Source of the DNA: Actinomycetota bacterium
GTDB taxonomy: Bacteria; Actinomycetota; Actinomycetes; Nanopelagicales; Nanopelagicaceae
DNA length: 30,936 nt
Direction of reading: 5' to 3'
NCBI GenBank assembly: GCA_947494085.1
Contig: CANLTP010000001.1
Span: 1-30,936, forward strand
A program made the position numbers and the translations under genes. Under the pieces are notes generated by a model. The model did not search any database. It saw only the letters and a program-made list of their open reading frames with translations, and was not told where the DNA came from. Below, piece by piece: positions 23,381 to 30,936 of this stretch. Each line of letters starts with the position of its first letter. The first letter of the stretch is position 1.

Positions 23381-24772
23381 ATGACCCTTGAAGATATTAA
23401 GTCACCATTCGACGGATCAGTTATTGGTCAGGTGCCTGTTGCATCGCTAAAAGATGTAGATGGATATTTATCTCGTGCCGAGGTCGGAGCCAAGCTTTGG
23501 CGAAATACCCCAGCCCATGTTCGTAGTGCAATCATCTTGAAGGCTGCAACAATCGCAGAAGAGAACATTGAAGAGCTTGCTCAGATAATTTCTGGGGAAA
23601 CTGGCAAGAGCATTGTCGAAGCTCGAGGCGAGGCATCTCGGTGCGGTGAAATTTTCCGACTATCTTCATTTGAAGGTTCACAACTTTATGGTTCAACACT
23701 GCCACTGGATGCAAACAAGGGAACTGGCCTTGAAAAATTAGGTTTCACACTGCGCCAACCAGTAGGAATCGTTGTTGCTATTAGTCCGTTTAATTACCCA
23801 GGCTTATTAGTACTCCACAAAATCGGGCCAGCACTAGCCGTAGGGAATGCCGTTGTTCTAAAACCGGCACGAACTACTCCGCTTACCGCAATTGCGATTG
23901 CAAAGTATTTGAAAGAAGCTGGATTGCCAGAAGGTGTTCTGCAAGTAATAACTGGCTCAGGTTCAGTTCTCGGCGATGCTTTAGTTTCAGATCCAAGAGT
24001 TCGAAAAGTTTCGTTTACCGGTTCAACCATTACAGGCACTCATATCGCATCAATCGCGGGCGCCAAGAAGTTGTCACTTGAACTTGGTTCATCTTGCCCA
24101 GTAATTGTTATGGATGATGCTGATATTGAATATGCAGCCGATGCAGTTGCATTAGGTGGCTATATAAATGCTGGACAGGTATGTATTTCAGTGCAACGCG
24201 TCATTGTTCATGAGAAAGTTATGGCTAATTTCTTAGATGCACTTAAGCCAAGAGTTGAAGCGATAAAAGTTGGCGATCCAAAGAGCGCTGATACTAAAGT
24301 CGGAACTTTGATCTCAGAAGCTGAAGCAATTCGGGTTGAAAAATCAATTGCTGCGGCAGTTAGCGAAGGCGCAACGCTATTAACCGGTGGCGCTCGAACT
24401 GGCGCAATCGTTAAGCCAGCAATTGTTTGTGGTGTAAATCCAAAGTCTGCTTTTGCGCAAGATGAATTATTTGGGCCAGCTATTGCAGTGAGCTCAACAA
24501 CTGGAATTACTGATGCGATTGCAATCGCAAATGATTCACCTTATGGCCTGGGTGCAGGTGTATTCACTAAGAATATGGATAATTCAATTCAAGCCGCACG
24601 TGAACTTGATGCCGGAAGCATTCACATAAATTGGACACCATTGTGGCGCGCAGATTTGATGCCATATGGCGGACTCAAATCAAGTGGAATCGGCAAAGAG
24701 GGCGTTCGTTCAACAGTAAATGAAATGACCGAAGAAAAAACCATAATCCTTCACGGGCGCAACTGGTTATAA
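23381..24772 (+). CDS. NAD(P)-dependent aldehyde dehydrogenase, hydrolytic type
   Basis: This is a standard ALDH of 463 residues. It has Asn137 in SPFNYP, SFTGSTITG (cofactor loop), the general base Glu234 in LELGSSCP and the nucleophile Cys268 in GQVCIS. CoA-acylating methylmalonate/malonate-semialdehyde dehydrogenases (IolA) usually lack this glutamate, so the enzyme probably makes a free acid instead of an acyl-CoA. It stands where iolA would be expected, directly after the regulator and before iolD. Candidate substrates are malonate semialdehyde, lactaldehyde, glyceraldehyde or tartronate semialdehyde. The family is certain; the substrate is open. Confidence 0.9.
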   Translation: MTLEDIKSPFDGSVIGQVPVASLKDVDGYLSRAEVGAKLWRNTPAHVRSAIILKAATIAEENIEELAQIISGETGKSIVEARGEASRCGEIFRLSSFEGSQLYGSTLPLDANKGTGLEKLGFTLRQPVGIVVAISPFNYPGLLVLHKIGPALAVGNAVVLKPARTTPLTAIAIAKYLKEAGLPEGVLQVITGSGSVLGDALVSDPRVRKVSFTGSTITGTHIASIAGAKKLSLELGSSCPVIVMDDADIEYAADAVALGGYINAGQVCISVQRVIVHEKVMANFLDALKPRVEAIKVGDPKSADTKVGTLISEAEAIRVEKSIAAAVSEGATLLTGGARTGAIVKPAIVCGVNPKSAFAQDELFGPAIAVSSTTGITDAIAIANDSPYGLGAGVFTKNMDNSIQAARELDAGSIHINWTPLWRADLMPYGGLKSSGIGKEGVRSTVNEMTEEKTIILHGRNWL

Positions 24773-24774
24773 AA

Positions 24775-24780
24775 GAGGAG
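24775..24780 (+). promoter_or_regulatory. Ribosome binding site of iolD
   Basis: GAGGAG lies 6 bases before ATG 24787. Another ATG at 24782 closes after one codon, so the spacing settles the start. It is one of the stronger sites in this operon and suggests high IolD synthesis. Confidence 0.6.
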
Positions 24781-24786
24781 TATGAA

Positions 24787-26751
24787 ATGACAAATCCAAA
24801 TTATGGAGCAACCGAAAGGCTAACTGTTGGGCAAGCCGTTGTTCGCTTTATTGCGGCACAACACACAGTTGCTGACGGAGTTAAACGTCGTTTCATCCCA
24901 GCAGCAATGGGAATATTCGGGCACGGAAACGTTGCCGGGCTTGGCCAAGCACTTGATCAATACAACGACATCCTTCCCTTTGTTCAAGGTCGCAACGAAC
25001 AAGGTTTAACACATGCTGCAATTGGTTTTGCAAAGGCAACAAATCGCACCCAAACTTTCGCTGTTACAGCTTCAATTGGGCCCGGCGCTCTTAACATGGT
25101 GACAGCTGCTGGACTTGCAACTGTTAATCATTTACCAGTTCTCTTACTACCTGGTGATTCCTACACAACACGTCGCCAAGGACCAGTTCTGCAACAACTA
25201 GAACATCCACTTGGACCTGATATTTCAGTTAACGATGCATTTCGTCCGATTGCAAAATTCTTTGATCGCATTACGCGACCAGAACAACTTCTTTACTCAC
25301 TTCCAAACGCTTTTAGAGTATTAGCAAATCCTGCAGAAACCGGCGCCGTTGTTTTAGCACTGCCACAAGATGTGCAATCACATGCCTTTGACTTCCCTAA
25401 GGAATTCTTTGAAGAGCGTATCTGGAAGATTCGTCGAGTAATTCCTGATCGTGAAGACATTGGTCAAGTTGCGAAGATGATTGAAGAATCAAAGAAGCCG
25501 CTGATAATTGCTGGCGGCGGAATTAATTATTCGACAGCAACAGCAGAACTTGAAGCCTTTGCAAATGCAACCGGGATTCCAGTTTCTGAAACCTTTGGCG
25601 GAAAAGGCGTAGTTCAAAACCCAGGAGACTGGCACTTAATGGGTCTTGGCCTTGAGGGTTCACCCGAAACTAATAAGTTAGTTGCTGAAGCAGATTTAAT
25701 TATTTCAATCGGCACCCGCTTAACCGACTTTGCAACGGGCTCTCAATCTATGTTCCAAAACCCTAACGTTAAGTTCGCATCTATAAATATTAAAGAACAT
25801 GATGCAATTAAGCAGGGCGCTGTTGCGATTCTTGGAGATGCAAAACTCTCATTAGTTGCACTAACAGAAGCTGTTGCTGGTTATAAAATTCCATCCGATT
25901 GGGCGGCCAAGATATCTGCTGGAACAAAAATTTGGGCAAAGCAATTAGCAGAAGCTATTGATCCAGATGTAGTTTTCGATAAGAAAACACTTCCAGATTC
26001 ACCGGTTACAAATGCCGTAATTACCCAAGGACAATTAATCGGTTTAATGAATGAGACCGCTAAGAGCGGAGATGTAATTATTGCTGCAGCAGGCGGCGCA
26101 CCTGGTGACATTCAAAAGGCTTGGGATGCGACAAAGGGCAAGTTTGCACATCTGGAATTTGGATTCTCCTGCATGGGTTACGAAATTCCTGCAGGTATCG
26201 GCGTTCGCCTGGCAACACCTGACCAATCAAAGCGGGTTCTAGTTTTCATTGGTGATGGAACTTTCGTAATGGCACCAACCGAGTTAGTAACTGCCGCGCA
26301 AGAGGGCATAAACATGACGGTTGTTGTCTCAGAGAACCATGGCTATCAAGTAATCCGCCGACTTCAAATGTGGCGCGTTGGTCATCAATTCGGAAATGAA
26401 TTTAGATATCGCCAAGATGGACCTTCAGTTGCAGAAGCTGGAAGCGTCAAGGGAACTGCGCCAAGACTTGAAGGCGATTACTTAGATATTGATCTAATTA
26501 AAATGTCCGAAGGAATGGGTGCGAAAGCTATTTATGCAACTACTCCGACCGAAATTCGTAGCGCGTTAGCAGAAGCTCGAACCTTAAAAGGACCAGTAGT
26601 AATTGTGGTTCCAACAATTCAACATGCAAATCTTCCAGCATCAAATGTTTGGTGGGATGTTGCGCCAGCAGAAGTTTCAACCCAACCTTGGGTTACTGCA
26701 ATTCGCACTGATTATGAAGCCGGTCTTTCAACCCAGAGATGGCATGCGTAA
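24787..26751 (+). CDS. iolD: 3D-(3,5/4)-trihydroxycyclohexane-1,2-dione hydrolase
   Basis: This ThDP-dependent enzyme opens the inositol ring, giving 5-deoxy-D-glucuronate. The 654 residues are normal for IolD. The N-terminal pyrimidine-binding domain contains the activating Glu71 in GRNEQGLTHAAIGFA, a central domain follows with PLIIAGGGI, and the C-terminal domain has the ThDP motif starting GDG (489-491) and ending at Asn517 in SENHGY. It lies between the aldehyde dehydrogenase and the HpcH/HpaI aldolase, whose ATG shares a base with the iolD stop (TAATG). With iolB and iolE nearby it defines the island as inositol catabolism. Confidence 0.95.
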   Translation: MTNPNYGATERLTVGQAVVRFIAAQHTVADGVKRRFIPAAMGIFGHGNVAGLGQALDQYNDILPFVQGRNEQGLTHAAIGFAKATNRTQTFAVTASIGPGALNMVTAAGLATVNHLPVLLLPGDSYTTRRQGPVLQQLEHPLGPDISVNDAFRPIAKFFDRITRPEQLLYSLPNAFRVLANPAETGAVVLALPQDVQSHAFDFPKEFFEERIWKIRRVIPDREDIGQVAKMIEESKKPLIIAGGGINYSTATAELEAFANATGIPVSETFGGKGVVQNPGDWHLMGLGLEGSPETNKLVAEADLIISIGTRLTDFATGSQSMFQNPNVKFASINIKEHDAIKQGAVAILGDAKLSLVALTEAVAGYKIPSDWAAKISAGTKIWAKQLAEAIDPDVVFDKKTLPDSPVTNAVITQGQLIGLMNETAKSGDVIIAAAGGAPGDIQKAWDATKGKFAHLEFGFSCMGYEIPAGIGVRLATPDQSKRVLVFIGDGTFVMAPTELVTAAQEGINMTVVVSENHGYQVIRRLQMWRVGHQFGNEFRYRQDGPSVAEAGSVKGTAPRLEGDYLDIDLIKMSEGMGAKAIYATTPTEIRSALAEARTLKGPVVIVVPTIQHANLPASNVWWDVAPAEVSTQPWVTAIRTDYEAGLSTQRWHA

Positions 26752-27491
26752 TGCATAAATTTACTGATCCAAACCAAGTTACCATCGGAACTTTTCTCGG
26801 CATGGGTGCACCCATGGCAGCAGAAATCGCTGCAGTTGGGGGAGTCGATTGGGTCCTAGTTGATTTAGAACATGGTGGCGCCGGTGAAGATGTAGTTGGT
26901 CCAACTGTTGTTGCAGGAATGGCTTACGGAATTCCAACGTTAGTTCGTGTTGAATCATCAGAACGAATTCGAATTGGCCGAGCACTTGATGCAGGTGCAA
27001 TTGGTGTAATGATTCCAAGAATCGAAACCCCAGAACAAGTCAGTGCTGTTGTTAAACATATGTCATATCCGCCGTTTGGTGATCGCGGAGTTGCAACCTA
27101 TAACCGAAGTGCAAAGTGGGGGCGCGATTTATCTGGTCTAACCCAGAAGGCTAAGGCGGCCTGCATAATTCAAATCGAAACCTTGAAGGCACTCGAGAAC
27201 GTTGAAGCGATTGCTGCAATTGACGGAGCAGATTTGTTATTCGTTGGACCACTTGATTTAAGTTTCGCGCTCGGTGTTCCTCGTGATTTCAAGAGCCCGA
27301 TCTTTATTGAAGCTTGTTCAAAGGTGATTGCAGCCGCTAACGCGAATAAGAAAGTGGCTGGAATATTGGCAGCTGATGCCGCTGCAGCAACTGCTTTCAT
27401 CGAACTTGGATTTAAATTCATCGCAATTGGCTCAGATGCCACTCTGCTGGCTGGCGCAATTACTAATCTCGTAACCCAACTAAAGAAATAA
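26751..27491 (+). CDS. HpcH/HpaI family class II aldolase
   Basis: This 246-residue TIM-barrel aldolase carries the family hallmarks DLEHGG (His41), IPTLVRV (Arg67), DAGAIGVMIPRIETPEQ, the metal ligand Glu143 in IQIET and Asp169 in VGPLDLS. Members cleave 4-hydroxy-2-oxo acids to pyruvate or oxaloacetate plus an aldehyde (HpaI, GarL, RhmA, YfaU). The standard inositol pathway instead uses a class II FbaA-like aldolase (IolJ) on a phosphorylated substrate, which is not seen here. I start it at ATG 26751, overlapping the iolD stop, and not at the ATG 12 bases earlier. Its substrate is more likely a 2-keto-3-deoxy sugar acid than the usual iol intermediate. Confidence 0.9.
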   Translation: MHKFTDPNQVTIGTFLGMGAPMAAEIAAVGGVDWVLVDLEHGGAGEDVVGPTVVAGMAYGIPTLVRVESSERIRIGRALDAGAIGVMIPRIETPEQVSAVVKHMSYPPFGDRGVATYNRSAKWGRDLSGLTQKAKAACIIQIETLKALENVEAIAAIDGADLLFVGPLDLSFALGVPRDFKSPIFIEACSKVIAAANANKKVAGILAADAAAATAFIELGFKFIAIGSDATLLAGAITNLVTQLKK

Positions 27492-27499
27492 GGAAACAA

Positions 27500-28720
27500 A
27501 TGTCTGCAGTAATTCCTAATCGCACAGTTGGTGTTGGCTTAATCAGTGTTGGCTGGATGGGCAAAGTTCATTCACGTGCATATCAGTCACTTCCAATTGT
27601 TTATCCCGAACTTGGCATCAAACCAAGGCTGATCATCGCTGCCGATAATGTGCAGGAGCGCGCTGACTATGCATTAAATGTTCTTGGCTATGAAACTTCA
27701 ACCCTGGATTACAGAGAAGTTCTTGCCCATCCGGATGTAGATGTGGTTTCAATCTGTGCCCCAAACTTTCTGCATGCTGAAATTGGTATTGCTGCTGCGA
27801 AAGCCGGCAAATCATTCTGGATTGAAAAGCCAGTAGGACGTGGTGCAACCGAGACCGAAGCAGTTGAAGCTGCAGCAATTGCAGCCGGAGTAACCACAAC
27901 AATTGGTTTCAACTATCGAAATGCACCAGCGGTTGAACATGCAAAGCATTTAATTGAAAGCGGCGCACTTGGCCGCATCACAAATATTCGTGGCACTTTC
28001 TTTGCAGATTATTCAGCTGAACCAAATGGTGCACTGTCTTGGCGCTTCATTCGTAAGTTTGCGGGCAGTGGAGTTCTTGGCGATTTGATGGGCCACTTAG
28101 CCGATCTAGTTCAGTATTTAGTTGGGCCAATTTCAGAGGTAAGCGGAATGACTAAAACAATTATTACGCAGCGCCCAGTTTTGGAAATGGGAACCGGAAC
28201 GCACTTTGCAGTAATCGAGGGCGGAAAATTAGAGAAGGTTGAAAACGAAGATTATGCAGGTGCGCTAATTCGCTTTGCAGATAGCGCTGTTGCTGCCGGA
28301 GCTGTTGGAACAATCGAAGCTTCACGTGTTGCTGTCGGACCACGCGCAAGTTATAACTTTGAAATTTACGGAACCGAAGGCTCAATCAAATGGGACTTCG
28401 AACGAATGAACGAAATAGAAATTGCTATTGGGCGCAAGGGCGAACATGTTGGATACCAACGCGTTATGGCATCACCAGCATTTGGGGACTTCGGAAACTT
28501 TCAACCAGGTGCCGGAACTTCAATGGGTTATGACGATCTAAAGATTGTGGAAGCTCGCAAATTCCTTGAAGCATATTTTGGTGGACCTGCAAAGAATTCA
28601 AATATCCATGACGCAGTATCTGCTGCACGTGTTGTTTCGGGTATTGAGGAATCAGCTGAATCGAAGAAGTGGGTTTCGATTAAAGGTGTTACAGGGAGTA
28701 CGGCGGCAATCAGAAAATAA
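27500..28720 (+). CDS. Gfo/Idh/MocA oxidoreductase, inositol dehydrogenase-like
   Basis: This larger family member of 406 residues has a modified nucleotide motif GLISVGWMGKVHS (13-25) and EKPVGRG (109-115), then GFNYRNAPAVEHAK and a long C-terminal domain with GGVLGDLMGHLAD-like segments (GSGVLGDLMGHLADLV). Similar proteins occur in iol clusters as extra inositol or inosose dehydrogenases (IolW/IolX-like). It lies between the aldolase and a hydroxyacid dehydrogenase, with AAGGA upstream of the ATG and a TAATG overlap downstream. It is probably NAD(P)-dependent and acts on an inositol isomer or inosose, but the substrate is an inference. Confidence 0.87.
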   Translation: MSAVIPNRTVGVGLISVGWMGKVHSRAYQSLPIVYPELGIKPRLIIAADNVQERADYALNVLGYETSTLDYREVLAHPDVDVVSICAPNFLHAEIGIAAAKAGKSFWIEKPVGRGATETEAVEAAAIAAGVTTTIGFNYRNAPAVEHAKHLIESGALGRITNIRGTFFADYSAEPNGALSWRFIRKFAGSGVLGDLMGHLADLVQYLVGPISEVSGMTKTIITQRPVLEMGTGTHFAVIEGGKLEKVENEDYAGALIRFADSAVAAGAVGTIEASRVAVGPRASYNFEIYGTEGSIKWDFERMNEIEIAIGRKGEHVGYQRVMASPAFGDFGNFQPGAGTSMGYDDLKIVEARKFLEAYFGGPAKNSNIHDAVSAARVVSGIEESAESKKWVSIKGVTGSTAAIRK

Positions 28721-29676
28721 TGAGCACAAGTTCGGTTCCAATAATTGTTGGCCTAGGAGCAATCTCGAGTGAGATTGTTGCGCCAATTTTTGGTTCAAAA
28801 TTTACTTATATTGAAAATCCAACGCCACAAGATTTAGCAGTAGCTGAAGGCGCTCTGGTTCGAGCAGCATTCGAATTTAATAAATCGGTATTCGAATCAA
28901 TGCCAAATCTAAAAGTAATTGCGCGCACTGGTGTCGGAACCGAATTAGTTGATTTAGCTGAAGCTGATGCTCGAAACATCCCGGTCGTTGTTACTCCTGG
29001 AAGCAATACCAATGCAGTTGCAGAGGGCGTATTTGCGCAGATCCTGCATTTATCAAAGCGTCTTGGTCCACTTACTAAATTAGTTGCAACCGGAAAATGG
29101 AATCAGCGAACAGATTATCCAGTTGGAGATCTAGCGAATCAAACTTTAGGAATTATTGGTTATGGTCGCATCGGTGCCCGGGTTGCAAAAATTGCAACGG
29201 CCTTTGATTTGAAAGTAATTGCCTTTGATCCATTTGCCGAAATTCCAGCCTCACTTAAAGCAGATTCATTAGCCGAAATATTTACCAAATCAGATCTCAT
29301 AACTCTGCATGTTCCACTCACTCCAGAAACAACTGGAATGATTGGAAAATCAGAACTAGCTTCGCTAAAAGAGGGAGCAATTTTGGTTAACTGTTCTCGT
29401 GGTGCACTTATTGATTTGGATGCTGCACTCGCTGCACTAACTAGTGGAAAACTTGGCGGACTTGGTTTAGATGTATTCGATCCTGAACCACCCAAGCACC
29501 ATCCAATTTTTGATCACGAAGACATTGTTCTGACCCCACATGTAATGGGGTTAAGCAATCAAGCAACGGTCGCGACATATGTAATGGCAGCAGAAGGCGC
29601 CCGCGATGTTCTAACTGGAGTTAAACCAAAAGCAATAGCTAATCTAAAAAATAACCAAGACAGGAGCACCAAATGA
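28720..29676 (+). CDS. D-2-hydroxyacid dehydrogenase (SerA/GhrB-like)
   Basis: This NAD(P)-dependent 2-hydroxyacid dehydrogenase of 318 residues has cofactor motif GYGRIG (147-152) and the catalytic triad Arg227 (NCSRGALID), Glu256 (DPEPP) and His274 (LTPHVMG). It lacks the C-terminal ACT domain of long SerA proteins, so phosphoserine synthesis is unlikely. Relatives reduce hydroxypyruvate, glyoxylate or 2-keto sugar acids. The start shares a base with the previous stop and the end overlaps iolE (ATGA). It is not a standard iol gene; it could reduce a keto acid made by the local aldolase, such as tartronate semialdehyde or hydroxypyruvate. Confidence 0.88.
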   Translation: MSTSSVPIIVGLGAISSEIVAPIFGSKFTYIENPTPQDLAVAEGALVRAAFEFNKSVFESMPNLKVIARTGVGTELVDLAEADARNIPVVVTPGSNTNAVAEGVFAQILHLSKRLGPLTKLVATGKWNQRTDYPVGDLANQTLGIIGYGRIGARVAKIATAFDLKVIAFDPFAEIPASLKADSLAEIFTKSDLITLHVPLTPETTGMIGKSELASLKEGAILVNCSRGALIDLDAALAALTSGKLGGLGLDVFDPEPPKHHPIFDHEDIVLTPHVMGLSNQATVATYVMAAEGARDVLTGVKPKAIANLKNNQDRSTK

Positions 29677-30575
29677 GTGCAAAAAACGCAAAGATCGCAG
29701 CAGCACCTATTTCATGGGGAGTATGCGAAGTTCCTGGTTGGGGACATCAAATGTCGCCCGAAAGAGTTTTAAAGGAGATGGCAGAACTTGGATTTAGTGC
29801 AACTGAATTCGGTCCTGAAGGATTCTTACCAATGGAACCAGCACTCAAAGCTTCTATTCTTAAAGATCATAATATGACTGCAGTAGGTGGCTTTGTTCCG
29901 GTTATTTTGCACCGTGCCGATCACGATCCAATTCCTGGTGTTCAGAAAGAACTTGAAGGATATGCAGCTGCAGGCGCAAAGACTTTAGTGCTTGCTGCAA
30001 ACTCTGGAATCACTGGTTATGACGAGAAGCTTCCAGTTTTAACAGATGCCGAATGGGATGTTTTATTTAATAATCTAAATCGCATTCAAGCAGAAGCAGC
30101 AAAGATTGGCGTGAAGTCAGTTCTACATCCACACGTTGGAACAATGGTGGAAACTGCGGATCATGTAAACCGAGTTGTTAAAGGTTCAACAATTCCATTC
30201 TGTCTAGATACCGGTCATATGATGATTGGTGGCACAGATATCGTGGCATTCTCTAAAGATCACGCAGATCGCGTTGCGCACTCACACCTTAAAGATGTGA
30301 ACAATGCAATGGCGGCAAAGGTTCGCTCACATGAAGTTACTTACTATGACGGAATGTTGGCTGGTCTTTACACACCACTTGGCCAAGGCGACGCAAATAT
30401 TCGCGCCGTTGTTCGCAACTTGGTAATGGCTGGCTATGAAGGTTGGTTTGTTCTAGAACAAGACAATGCGTTAAGCGCTGAGCCAGCAATTGGCGCCGGC
30501 CCATTTGCAGATGCAAAAGCTAGTGTGGAATTCCTTCGCCAAGTTCTTGCAGAACTAGTTAGTGAAGGTTTCTAA
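29673..30575 (+). CDS. iolE: Inosose dehydratase
   Basis: This TIM-barrel enzyme of 300 residues (AP endonuclease 2 / xylose isomerase-like fold) dehydrates 2-keto-myo-inositol to the trihydroxycyclohexanedione used by IolD. It begins with AAAPISWGVCEVPGWGHQ, and has TEFGPEGFLP, LHPHVGTMVET, FCLDTGHMM and HSHLKDVN, which supply the metal ligands. AGGAG lies about 7 bases before the ATG, which also overlaps the preceding stop (ATGA). It ends next to the convergent iolG, and the two stop codons flank the palindrome TAAAGCTTTA. Confidence 0.92.
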   Translation: MSAKNAKIAAAPISWGVCEVPGWGHQMSPERVLKEMAELGFSATEFGPEGFLPMEPALKASILKDHNMTAVGGFVPVILHRADHDPIPGVQKELEGYAAAGAKTLVLAANSGITGYDEKLPVLTDAEWDVLFNNLNRIQAEAAKIGVKSVLHPHVGTMVETADHVNRVVKGSTIPFCLDTGHMMIGGTDIVAFSKDHADRVAHSHLKDVNNAMAAKVRSHEVTYYDGMLAGLYTPLGQGDANIRAVVRNLVMAGYEGWFVLEQDNALSAEPAIGAGPFADAKASVEFLRQVLAELVSEGF

Positions 30576-30579
30576 AGCT

Positions 30580-30936
30580 TTATAACTTTACGACTTTGCC
30601 CGTCTTTGCAGATTCAGTTGCAGCATCAGCGAGAATTAGCGCTTTGCAACCATCTTCATAAGTCGGGTTTAGTTGTTTTCCGGTTTCGATACTCTCGATA
30701 AATAGTGCGAGTTCTTTACGGTATGAAGCGGCATATCGTTCTAAGAAGAAGTCTAGATATGGATCAAGTTGTTCGCTGTGATCAGCCTTAAAGCTGCGAA
30801 CTGAAGTTGGTGCAATGTTTGTAACCTGAAGCATTCCCTTATCGCCAAATGCTTCAAGACGCTGGTCATATCCATATGAAGAGTGGCGTGAGTTAATGAT
30901 TGAAACTAACTTGCCATCAGTGCTTCGCAAGTTTGT
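30580..30936 (-). CDS. iolG: Inositol 2-dehydrogenase, C-terminal part (runs off the window)
   Basis: This is the last 118 codons of a Gfo/Idh-family gene whose 5' part lies beyond the right edge; the frame stays open to the last base. The stretch NSRHSSYGYDQRLEAFGDKGML is close to the C-terminal domain of IolG, which oxidises myo-inositol to scyllo-inosose, and the end (NPTYEDGCKALILADAATES) is also family-like. There is no internal start. The Rossmann domain and EKP motif cannot be checked here. It converges on iolE. Confidence 0.82.
   Translation of the reverse strand, partial: TNLRSTDGKLVSIINSRHSSYGYDQRLEAFGDKGMLQVTNIAPTSVRSFKADHSEQLDPYLDFFLERYAASYRKELALFIESIETGKQLNPTYEDGCKALILADAATESAKTGKVVKL

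Noticed and set aside
13866..30936. Horizontal transfer of the sugar/inositol island
   Set aside because: Base and codon character look like those of the housekeeping block, and there is no integrase, tRNA, repeat or insertion element at its edges within the window.

Overview
The window reads as a chromosomal segment of a streamlined, AT-rich actinomycete, most like the freshwater Nanopelagicales (acI) group. The assignment is an inference. It rests on actinobacterial marker genes (mycothiol deacetylase MshB, DUF3107, MoeZ with a fused rhodanese, the fdxA-dapC pair, an LldD2-type lactate dehydrogenase) combined with low GC, almost no intergenic DNA, pervasive ATGA/TAATG overlaps and several leaderless-type promoters. 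I see no rRNA, tRNA, CRISPR array, insertion sequence or phage gene. No gene-free stretch exceeds 300 bases; the longest is about 166 bases (7037-7202).

Region 1 (1-13873) is a housekeeping block. It opens with the tail of a probable tatB, then mrp, a membrane-free MgtE-N/CBS protein, an Nramp-like carrier with an altered metal site, an EamA transporter, a PHP phosphoesterase and marC. DUF3107 and a TetR regulator follow on the minus strand. Next come moeZ, mshB and a small membrane protein, with cysS and an orphan SH3-like domain on the minus strand. The block ends with fdxA, dapC (apparently starting at a rare CTG) and a methyltransferase.

Region 2 (13866-19397) is sugar-acid metabolism. 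Three overlapping minus-strand genes encode a dismantled UxaA-family (altronate/galactarate) dehydratase. Divergent from them run lldD and two tandem zinc-dependent dehydrogenases.

Region 3 (19424-30936) is a variant myo-inositol catabolic island: an oxidoreductase, iolB, an epimerase, a LacI regulator, an aldehyde dehydrogenase, iolD, an HpcH/HpaI aldolase, a large Gfo/Idh oxidoreductase, a 2-hydroxyacid dehydrogenase, iolE and the end of a probable iolG. The core ring-opening steps are here, but iolC, iolJ and a CoA-acylating iolA are not. In their place stand a pyruvate-type class II aldolase, a hydrolytic-type aldehyde dehydrogenase and a hydroxyacid dehydrogenase. A palindrome with a central CG upstream of the regulator operon is a good candidate LacI-family operator.

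The most interesting items are the complementary-decay UxaA pair, the variant inositol route and the split Mg2+ module (regulatory MgtE domain plus Nramp-related carrier).
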